A stretch of DNA of 64,000 bases from Geomonas diazotrophica (lineage in GTDB: Bacteria > Desulfobacterota > Desulfuromonadia > Geobacterales > Geobacteraceae), in assembly GCF_018919385.1 (NCBI RefSeq), contig NZ_JAHLMF010000001.1, forward strand, positions 310,001 through 374,000, given 5' to 3'. The translations under genes were made by a program, and so were the position numbers. Under the pieces are notes generated by a model, which worked only from the letters and a program-made list of their open reading frames with translations, did no database searches and was not told the origin of the DNA. This document shows positions 58,349-64,000 of the stretch, one piece after another. Every line of letters starts with the position of its first letter. The first letter of the stretch is position 1.

Positions 58349-59293
58349 GTGCACTTCAGCAAAACCACCGCAGTACTTTTGATCGCGCTCAGCGTTGCCT
58401 TTGCCGGCTGCAAAAAGCAGCAGGAGGCCACCGGGGCGAAACAGGAAGGTCCGGGTAAAGGGATCGTCCTCGCCGAGGTGAACGGCGCCAACATCACCGA
58501 CAAAGATTTCTACAAGGAGCAGGCCGCCCTTCCTCCCCAGCTCAAGCCCATGACCGAAACCCCGGAAGGGAAGAAGGAGATGGTCGACACCATGGTGGTG
58601 CGCGAGCTGATCCTGCAGCAGGCAGCTAAAGACGGCATCGACAAGAGCCCGGAAGTGGCCGCCAAGCTCGAGGATCTGAAGAGGCGCGTCATCGTCGAGG
58701 CGTTCCTCAAGAAGAAGATCGAGGAGTCCGCCAAGGTGAGCGACGCCGAGATGCAGGACTACTACAACAAGAACAAGGACAAGTTCAAATCCGACGCCCA
58801 GATCAGGGCCAGCCACATCCTTGTGAAGTCCGAGGCGCTGGCCAAGGAGATCGAGAAGCAGCTCAAGGGTGGCGCAAGCTTCGAGGAACTCGCCAAGAAG
58901 AACTCCATCGACGGCGCGGCCCCGAAGGGGGGCGACCTCGGCTGGTTCAGCAAAGGCTCCATGATTCCTGACTTCGAAAAGGTGGCCTTCGGCCTCAAGG
59001 ACGGCGAGACCTCCGGCATCGTGAAGACCCAGTTCGGCTACCACATCATCAAGAAGACCGGTTCCCGTCCGGCCGGCGTCCGCACCCTGGACGAGGCGAA
59101 GGACGAGATCAAGGCGGCCCTGGCCCCCGCCAAGCAGCAGGAGACCTTCAAAAAGCTCAAGGATGACCTGAAGAAGCAGGCGAAGATCTCCTTCAAGGAA
59201 GATGCCCTGAAAGAACTCGGCGGTGAAGGCGCCAAAGGCGGCGCGACCCATCCGGCCGACGCACAGCCGGCCCAGCCTGCACAGGCCAAGTAA
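58349..59293 (+). CDS. Parvulin-type peptidyl-prolyl isomerase lipoprotein
   Basis: 314 residues from a GTG, supported by AAAGGAG six bases upstream. The signal peptide ends in the lipobox VAFAGC (Cys21). The SurA-N-like helical part (about 45-145) is followed by the PpiC domain (about 148-240: IRASHILVK, GGDLGWFSKGSMIP, VKTQFGYHIIK). A Lys/Ala/Pro tail ends the protein. It is an outer or inner membrane-anchored folding helper of exported proteins, in line with PrsA/PpiD-like proteins. It precedes a SurA-like gene and follows mfd; this mfd-PPIase-PPIase order suggests an operon, partly divided by a terminator at 59325. Confidence 0.9.
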   Translation: MHFSKTTAVLLIALSVAFAGCKKQQEATGAKQEGPGKGIVLAEVNGANITDKDFYKEQAALPPQLKPMTETPEGKKEMVDTMVVRELILQQAAKDGIDKSPEVAAKLEDLKRRVIVEAFLKKKIEESAKVSDAEMQDYYNKNKDKFKSDAQIRASHILVKSEALAKEIEKQLKGGASFEELAKKNSIDGAAPKGGDLGWFSKGSMIPDFEKVAFGLKDGETSGIVKTQFGYHIIKKTGSRPAGVRTLDEAKDEIKAALAPAKQQETFKKLKDDLKKQAKISFKEDALKELGGEGAKGGATHPADAQPAQPAQAK

Positions 59294-59324
59294 GCGCAAT
59301 CATTCAGGCAGCAACAGAATAAAC

Positions 59325-59353
59325 AAACGGCCGGGCTAGTCCCGGCCGTTTTT
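59325..59353 (+). terminator. Intrinsic terminator after the isomerase lipoprotein gene
   Basis: ACGGCCGGG pairs with CCCGGCCGT around a 5-base loop and runs into five T. Confidence 0.85.
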
Positions 59354-59389
59354 GCACAAGCGCCGCCTCTGCGGCCACAGAGAGAACAC

Positions 59390-60349
59390 ATGGTCAAAAT
59401 CATCATCGCCTGCAGCTTGCTTACCCTTCTCGCCGCAACCCCAAGCTTTGCCAACGCCAAACAGATCAGCAGCATCGCCGCCATCGTCAACGACGAAGTG
59501 ATCACCAGCGTCGACGTCGACAAGGAACTGGCCCAGGTCCAGAAGGAGACCGAGAAACTTCCGGCTTCCGAGAAGACCGGGCTGCGCAGCGTAGCGGTAA
59601 ACCGCCTGGTGGACCGTAAACTGGTCGAGCAGAAAATCCGCGAACTCGACATCAAGGTAAGCGACGAGGACGTGCGCCTGGCCATCGAGGACGTCAAGAA
59701 GCAGAACAACCTGACCCAGGAAGCGCTGGAGAAGGCGCTGGCCACCCAGGGGCTCACCGTCGAGCAGTACAAGGTGCAGCTCAAAGAGCAGTTGGAGCGG
59801 ATGCGGCTCATGAGCCAGGAGGTGCGCTCCAAGATCCAGGTGGGCGAGCGCGAGATGCACGAATACTACGAGGCGCACCGGGCCGACTACGGCGGCAGCG
59901 AGACCTTCCACGCGCGGCACATCTTCTTCAAGCTGGACCCGAAGGGGAGCGCCGAGGATGCCGCCAAGACCCGGAAGCTCGCCGACGAGGTGCTGGCCAA
60001 GGCCCGAGGGGGCGAGGACTTCGTCGAACTGGCCAAGAAGTACTCCCAGGATCCTGCGGCCGCCAAGGACGGGGGGGACCTGGGAACCTTCAAGAGAAGC
60101 GACATGCTTGCCGAGATCGGCAACACCGTCGCCGCCATGAAGCCCGGCGAGGTGAGTTCGCTGGTGGAGAGCCCGGCCGGACTGCACATCATCAAACTGG
60201 AGCAGAAGAGCCAGGAGAAAGGGCGCCCATTCGAGGAGGTGAAGGACTCCATCGAGGAACAGCTCTACAAGAAAAAATCGGACGAACGCTTCAACCAGTG
60301 GGTCAAGGACCTGCGCAGCGCCGCCAGCATCGACATCAAGCAGCCCTGA
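59390..60349 (+). CDS. SurA-like periplasmic peptidyl-prolyl isomerase
   Basis: 319 residues. Signal peptide 1-22 (FANA). The N-terminal SurA chaperone module begins ISSIAAIVNDEVITSVDVDKELA, with VNRLVDRKLVEQKIRELDI; one PpiC domain lies at about 170-270 (FHARHIFFKLDP; GGDLGTFKRSDM; VESPAGLHIIKLE). The C-terminal helix swaps back as in SurA. It assists outer-membrane protein folding. With a single PPIase domain it is the short SurA form common in deltaproteobacteria. Confidence 0.9.
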   Translation: MVKIIIACSLLTLLAATPSFANAKQISSIAAIVNDEVITSVDVDKELAQVQKETEKLPASEKTGLRSVAVNRLVDRKLVEQKIRELDIKVSDEDVRLAIEDVKKQNNLTQEALEKALATQGLTVEQYKVQLKEQLERMRLMSQEVRSKIQVGEREMHEYYEAHRADYGGSETFHARHIFFKLDPKGSAEDAAKTRKLADEVLAKARGGEDFVELAKKYSQDPAAAKDGGDLGTFKRSDMLAEIGNTVAAMKPGEVSSLVESPAGLHIIKLEQKSQEKGRPFEEVKDSIEEQLYKKKSDERFNQWVKDLRSAASIDIKQP

Positions 60350-60370
60350 GTTGCCGCTTCCAAAGACAAA

Positions 60371-60408
60371 AAATCCCCCTCGCCCGGTAACGGCGAGGGG
60401 GATTTTTT
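60371..60408. terminator. Bidirectional terminator between the SurA-like and J-protein genes
   Basis: AAATCCCCCTCGCC pairs with GGCGAGGGGGATTT around a short loop, with T-runs on both sides; the two genes are convergent. Confidence 0.92.
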
Positions 60409-60438
60409 ATTTCGAACTGTGGTGCCTGCCCGTGAAAG

Positions 60439-61335
60439 CTAGAGCCCTTCCGCCGCCAGTTGCTCCACCAGCTCGCGCTGGCGCGCAGTCGGTTTTTCGG
60501 GCACGTGCACCGCGACCCTCACGTACATGTCGCCACGCGCCTGCGACCCGAGCACCGGAAACCCCAGCCCCTTCAGGCGCACCTTGGTGCCGGACTGGAT
60601 GCCGGCCGGGATCTTGATCCTCTTGGTCCCCTCCATGGTCGGCGCCTCGATCTGCCCGCCGAGTACCGCCTGTGAGAAACGCACCTCGTGGTTGAGCACG
60701 ATGTCCGAACCCTCGCGCTGGAACAGGGGGTCCGAGCCCACCGTCACGGAGAGGTACAGGTCCCCCGCGGGGCCGCCCATGCGCCCCGGCGCGCCGCGCC
60801 CGGCAACCCTGAGCCTCGCGCCGGTCTCGATCCCTGCCGGGATCTTCACCGACAGCTCTTCGCGTGCGCCGTCGCGCATGAAGGCCACCCGTTTCTCGGC
60901 GCCGTCGTAGGCATCGCGGAAGGTGACCTGGATCTCCATGGAGAAGTCCTCTCCCTTGGCGGCCATGGGGCGGCCGCGGCCGCCGCCGCGCTGACGCCGC
61001 ACCGCGTCGCCGAAGATGCGGGAGAAGATGTCGTCGGTGCCAAAGCCCTGATCGCGGAACATGTCGTCGACGTTGAAGCCCCTGAAGATATCCTCCTGCG
61101 AGAACCGCTCGTGGAAGTTGGTGGAGCCGAACTGGTCGAACTGCTCTTTCTTCTTGGGGTCGGAGAGGACCGCGTACGCCTCGTTGATTTCCTTGAAGCG
61201 CTCCTCGGCCTGCTTGTCGCCCGGGTTCTTGTCCGGGTGATACTTGACCGCAAGTTTGCGGTACGCCCGCTTGATTTCGTCCGCCGAGGCGCCTTTTTTG
61301 AGGCCGAGCACCTCGTAATAATCTCTTTGCGCCAT
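60439..61335 (-). CDS. cbpA: DnaJ-family co-chaperone, CbpA type (no zinc finger)
   Basis: 298 residues. The J domain begins [18 protein letters not shown] with the HPD motif ([14 protein letters not shown]); a Gly/Phe/Arg-rich linker (about 75-120) leads to two beta-barrel substrate-binding domains (from about 125: [32 protein letters not shown]). The CxxCxGxG zinc repeats of DnaJ are absent, as in CbpA/DjlA-type proteins. It stimulates DnaK. AAGGGA precedes the ATG. Expression from the TTGACA promoter at 61376-61404 looks vegetative rather than heat-shock controlled. Confidence 0.9.
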   Translation of the reverse strand: MAQRDYYEVLGLKKGASADEIKRAYRKLAVKYHPDKNPGDKQAEERFKEINEAYAVLSDPKKKEQFDQFGSTNFHERFSQEDIFRGFNVDDMFRDQGFGTDDIFSRIFGDAVRRQRGGGRGRPMAAKGEDFSMEIQVTFRDAYDGAEKRVAFMRDGAREELSVKIPAGIETGARLRVAGRGAPGRMGGPAGDLYLSVTVGSDPLFQREGSDIVLNHEVRFSQAVLGGQIEAPTMEGTKRIKIPAGIQSGTKVRLKGLGFPVLGSQARGDMYVRVAVHVPEKPTARQRELVEQLAAEGL

Positions 61336-61375
61336 GTTAGTTCCCTTTCATATTTCCTTCGTTTCAGCTCCACAG

Positions 61376-61404
61376 AATGTAATAGCTGACTGAGTCATTG
61401 TCAA
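61376..61404 (-). promoter_or_regulatory. Sigma-70 promoter of the cbpA-like gene
   Basis: On the reverse strand TTGACA (6/6), N17, TACATT (4/6), about 40 bases before the ATG. No CIRCE element is seen. Confidence 0.62.
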
Positions 61405-61417
61405 CATGTTGTAAACC

Positions 61418-61447
61418 TTGACAACCCGCGGCAGGCGCGCTTATATA
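61418..61447 (+). promoter_or_regulatory. Sigma-70 promoter of the flavin oxidoreductase gene
   Basis: TTGACA (6/6) with TTATAT at 17 or TATATA at 18 bases spacing, ending about 39 bases before the ATG. It lies back to back with the promoter at 61376, so the divergent pair share only 13 bases. Confidence 0.72.
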
Positions 61448-61485
61448 GGCTGGAATTAACGACCCTTAAAAACAGGAGCTGCCAG

Positions 61486-62685
61486 ATGAAGCAATTCGAC
61501 GCCATCGTCATAGGTGCAGGGATCAGCGGTCTCAGTTTCGCAAGCCATACAGCTGCCAAGGGGCTGAATACGCTGGTTCTCGAGAAGAGCGACAGGCCTG
61601 GCGGCTGCTTTCATTCCCATCGTTTCGAGGGGAGCGCGGCCGGGTTCTGGCTGGAGCTCGGTGCCCACACCTGCTACAACTCCTACGGCGGTCTGCTGGA
61701 GCTCATGGAAAGGCATGCCCTGATGGCAAGCATCCTTCCCAGGGAGAAGGTGTCGTTCAAGATGCTGGTGAACAACGAGGTAAAGAGCATCCCCTCGCAG
61801 CTCTCCTTCCCGGAGTTGTTCTGCTCCGCGTGGAAGCTGTTCACCCTTAAGAAGGACGGCGCCAGCGTCGCCTCGTATTACGGCAGCATCGTCGGCCGAG
61901 GGAACTACGACCGGGTCTTCGGTCCCGCCTTCAACGCCGTCATCTCGCAGCGTGCCGACGACTTCCCGGCCGACATGCTGTTCAACAAGCGCCCCAGGAG
62001 AAAGGACGTCATCAAGAGCTTCACCCTGCAGGGGGGGCTGAACAGCGTCATCGACAAGCTGGCCGTCGCGGACCGGGTCACCCTGCAAACCGGCGCAGAG
62101 GTAGCCCGCATCTCCAAGGACGCGAACGTTTATACGGTGGAGTTGGCCGACGGGACCGCGTACCAGGCGCCTCGGCTCACCCTGGCCGCCCCTCCCCCCG
62201 CGAGCGCCAAACTCGCCGGGGAGATCGCGCCGGAGCTCTCAAAGGTGCTCACTCAGATCAAGCTCGAGACCATCGAGAGCGTGGGGTTCGCCGTACAGAA
62301 GAGCAAGTTGAAGCTGCCCCTTATGGCCGGTCTGATCCCGACCGGCGAGGAGTTCTACTCCGCCGTCTCTCGCGACACCGTGCTGCACGACAGCTACCGC
62401 GGGTTCAGCTTCCACTACAAAGCCGGAAAGGTGTCCCTGGAAGCCAAGCTGAAACGGATCGCGTCCGTGTTGCAGGTGCAGACCGACGACCTGGAGCAGG
62501 TGGTGCAGCGGGAGAGCCAGCTCCCCTCCCCGGTGGTGGGGCACAAGGCGCTCACCGACCAGATCGACCGCCTGGTCCAGGGGAGCAACCTCTACGTCAC
62601 CGGCAACTACTTCGCCGGGATGGCCGTCGAGGATTGCATCGTACGCTCGAAGAAAGAGTTCGAAAGATTAGCCGCGTCGCTGTGA
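61486..62685 (+). CDS. FAD-dependent oxidoreductase of the amine oxidase/protoporphyrinogen oxidase superfamily
   Basis: 399 residues; AGGAG precedes the ATG. The Rossmann FAD motif FDAIVIGAGISGLSFASHTA is followed by EKSDRPGGCFHSHRFE, and the C-terminal FAD-binding end has LYVTGNYFAGMAVEDCI. The middle region (KRPRRKDVIKSFTLQGGLNSVIDKLA) is typical of protoporphyrinogen oxidase/phytoene desaturase-like flavoproteins. The substrate cannot be told from sequence; no heme or carotenoid genes are adjacent. It is cytosolic or membrane-associated, transcribed alone. Confidence 0.82.
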   Translation: MKQFDAIVIGAGISGLSFASHTAAKGLNTLVLEKSDRPGGCFHSHRFEGSAAGFWLELGAHTCYNSYGGLLELMERHALMASILPREKVSFKMLVNNEVKSIPSQLSFPELFCSAWKLFTLKKDGASVASYYGSIVGRGNYDRVFGPAFNAVISQRADDFPADMLFNKRPRRKDVIKSFTLQGGLNSVIDKLAVADRVTLQTGAEVARISKDANVYTVELADGTAYQAPRLTLAAPPPASAKLAGEIAPELSKVLTQIKLETIESVGFAVQKSKLKLPLMAGLIPTGEEFYSAVSRDTVLHDSYRGFSFHYKAGKVSLEAKLKRIASVLQVQTDDLEQVVQRESQLPSPVVGHKALTDQIDRLVQGSNLYVTGNYFAGMAVEDCIVRSKKEFERLAASL

Positions 62686-62703
62686 CACCCGCGTCTTTTG
62701 GTG

Positions 62704-62733
62704 AAAAAAGCCCGCCCACGTCGTGGGGCGGGC
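62704..62733 (-). terminator. Intrinsic terminator of the M50-like gene
   Basis: On the reverse strand GCCCGCCC pairs with GGGCGGGC and is followed by six T. It also lies just past the convergent flavin oxidoreductase gene. Confidence 0.88.
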
Positions 62734-62761
62734 GTTACCGAACCCAAAACCGCAACCGCTC

Positions 62762-63292
62762 TTAAAGCCTCCACCGCCACAAACACAACCCCAAAACCCC
62801 ACCATAGAGCGCCACACCCGCCGGATTCGAAAAGGCGACCTTCAGATCCTGCCCTGACGGTATCGAGCTGTAGCTGAAAACATAAATGGCGACGTACATC
62901 AGGAGGGTGTGTGGCAGATCAGCAGGAAACCACGTACTCCACCCCAGGTACAGGTAATAGGCGATGACGTTCAACATAAGCGGCGCCAGCGCCGAGGGAA
63001 GCGCGGAAACCGGTCCCGGGCTGCTGATGGTAACCGAGCCGAGCACCCAACGCCCCGGGCCATCCCGGCGGGGTATGATGCTGAACCCTACGGGCCGCCC
63101 CCCGGTGACGGCGGCGACCACGAGGTGCGACAACTCGTGCAGCAGCGTCCCGGGGAGCGCCCAGCAGATCTGCCAAAAGGCACCTGCCCTACCCACCCGC
63201 GCCTGCAATACCGCCAGCGCGATCACCAGCAACACCCCCGCGAAGTGGTGCCACCTTCCAGGGTCCGCTGCCGCCTCCATGATACCGCCCAT
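62762..63292 (-). CDS. M50-like membrane protein with HExxH motif
   Basis: 176 residues from the ATG at 63292, which has an outstanding GGAGGGGGG site; a longer frame to 63355 is not used. Four to five membrane helices. The motif LLHELSHLVVAAVTGG near residue 50 carries HExxH within a helix, as in site-2-type intramembrane metalloproteases (M50). The later ligand motif is not obvious (LMLNVIAYY lies where NPDG is expected), so it may be a truncated or inactive member. Function unknown. Confidence 0.75.
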   Translation of the reverse strand: MGGIMEAAADPGRWHHFAGVLLVIALAVLQARVGRAGAFWQICWALPGTLLHELSHLVVAAVTGGRPVGFSIIPRRDGPGRWVLGSVTISSPGPVSALPSALAPLMLNVIAYYLYLGWSTWFPADLPHTLLMYVAIYVFSYSSIPSGQDLKVAFSNPAGVALYGGVLGLCLWRWRL

Positions 63293-63428
63293 GTTCCCCC
63301 CTCCAGTTGACCAGCGGCAGCATACCCCGAATATCAGCCGGTGACAAGGCGTCATGCCTCTTGCGAACTACAGCCATTCTGCTATGGTTTATCGGCTAAT
63401 GAGAAGCACGTCAAAGGAGGATGAAGCT

Positions 63429-63905
63429 ATGTTTCTGGAAGGACAAAATGCCCCCGATTTCAGACTTCAGGGGAGTGACGGGAAGGCGCACACACTCGGA
63501 GATTATCGGGGAAAGCTCCTGGTTCTTTTCTTCTACCCCAGGGACAACACCCCTGGCTGCACGGCGGAGGCGGTAGGCTTTGCCAAGCTGCACCCGCTCT
63601 TCGAGCAGCTCGGAGCGGTGTTGGTCGGGGTCTCCAAGGATTCCATGAAGTCTCACGACAAGTTCATCGCCGACTTCAAGCTCCCCTTCACCCTCCTCTC
63701 CGACCCGGACGCCTCCGTTATGAGAAGTTACGGTGCCTTCGGCGAGAAGGTCCAGTACGGCAAAACCACCATGGGCACCATCCGTTCCACCGTGGTGATC
63801 TCACCGGACGGGATCGTCATCAAACACTGGCCCAAGGTGCCCAAGGCTTCGGAACACCCGGACAAGGTTCTGGATTTCTTCAAGATGCTCGCCAAAGGTC
63901 GCTAG
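63429..63905 (+). CDS. bcp: Thioredoxin-dependent peroxiredoxin BCP
   Basis: 158 residues from the ATG at 63429 (AAAGGAGG upstream); the frame extends 75 bases further but without support. LVLFFYPRDNTPGCTAEAVGF holds the peroxidatic Cys; the resolving Cys that often stands five residues later (CTxxxC) is replaced by Val, so it is a 1-Cys-type or uses another partner. VVISPDGIVIKHW completes the family pattern. It reduces peroxides in the cytosol. Monocistronic with its own terminator. Confidence 0.93.
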   Translation: MFLEGQNAPDFRLQGSDGKAHTLGDYRGKLLVLFFYPRDNTPGCTAEAVGFAKLHPLFEQLGAVLVGVSKDSMKSHDKFIADFKLPFTLLSDPDASVMRSYGAFGEKVQYGKTTMGTIRSTVVISPDGIVIKHWPKVPKASEHPDKVLDFFKMLAKGR

Positions 63906-63915
63906 GCAAAAGAAA

Positions 63916-63947
63916 AGGGGCGAAATCCTTCGCCCCTCTCTTCTTTC
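63916..63947 (+). terminator. Intrinsic terminator of bcp
   Basis: AGGGGCGAA pairs with TTCGCCCCT around ATCC, followed by a T-rich tract. Confidence 0.82.
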
Positions 63948-63979
63948 CCTGTGCAGCCGGCCGTTCCGAGGCCACCCGC

Positions 63980-64000
63980 TTAATCGACGTAATTGTAGTT
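63980..64000 (-). CDS. Possible 3' end of a reverse-strand gene at the window edge
   Basis: The reverse strand ends in an open frame reading NYNYVD and a TAA stop. Too short to identify; reported only because the terminator at 63916 and the AT-richer end suggest a convergent neighbour. Confidence 0.25.
   Translation of the reverse strand, partial: NYNYVD

Overview
The window is a high-GC chromosomal segment of a Geobacter-type deltaproteobacterium (Desulfuromonadia; Geobacter, Geomonas or Citrifermentans). Supporting signs are a CbcL-type nonaheme cytochrome c fused to a cytochrome b membrane domain, a homodimeric pyruvate:ferredoxin oxidoreductase, a flavodiiron protein, DUF4388 and GGDEF-like signalling proteins, a PilT paralogue, and many proline-rich, lipoprotein and multiheme proteins. 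Most of the segment is core genome. No phage, insertion sequence, CRISPR array or integrase was seen.

Layout. 1-4000: the end of a DUF3467 gene, a metzincin-like protein that looks like the C-terminal remnant of a larger surface protein, an orphan HlyD-type adaptor and dcd. 4250-7540: amino-sugar synthesis (glmU, glmS). 7695-10108: a small conserved gene overlapping a B12-binding radical SAM gene. 10502-12352: the CbcL-like cytochrome. 12566-18341: priA, flavodiiron protein, DEAD-box helicase and HU. 18560-26952: PBP1A, a stand-alone CitG-family gene, a DUF4388 protein, a PilT paralogue and gdhA. 27119-33687: yceH, a lytic transglycosylase, a divergent two-gene LysM/membrane operon, then a lipoprotein metallopeptidase, a rhomboid-like protein lacking its catalytic serine, and a small unknown gene. 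33696-38314: a compact chaperone-usher cluster with two DUF4402 subunits; its first pilin gene has an apparent one-base frameshift at its start. 38751-43189: shikimate kinase-like gene, a predicted leaderless GGDDF protein, lipoproteins, srkA and a zinc-ribbon microprotein. 43210-47253: uvrA, a pentapeptide-repeat protein and a cold-shock gene. 47367-54147: por, recR, ybaB/ebfC and dnaX in one direction, preceded by the SRP RNA and tRNA-Ser(GGA). 54271-63905: a small unknown gene, mfd, two parvulin-type isomerases, a CbpA-like J protein, a flavin oxidoreductase, an M50-like membrane protein and a BCP peroxiredoxin.

How the genes fit together. GlmU and GlmS feed UDP-GlcNAc to the wall, which PBP1A polymerises and the lytic transglycosylase opens. 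PriA, UvrA, Mfd, RecR and DnaX serve replication and repair. The SRP RNA, the parvulins and the usher system serve export and envelope assembly. Por, the flavodiiron protein, CbcL and BCP fit an anaerobe that respires extracellular acceptors and meets oxygen only transiently.

The most unusual points are the DUF4402 chaperone-usher cluster with a slippable A5 tract and a structured leader; an A9 slippage-type tract late in dnaX where adding one A gives almost immediate termination; the metallopeptidase/pseudo-rhomboid pair; the leaderless GGDDF gene; and a family of short GC-rich palindromes clustered around priA. All calls are by eye from sequence; no database search was run.
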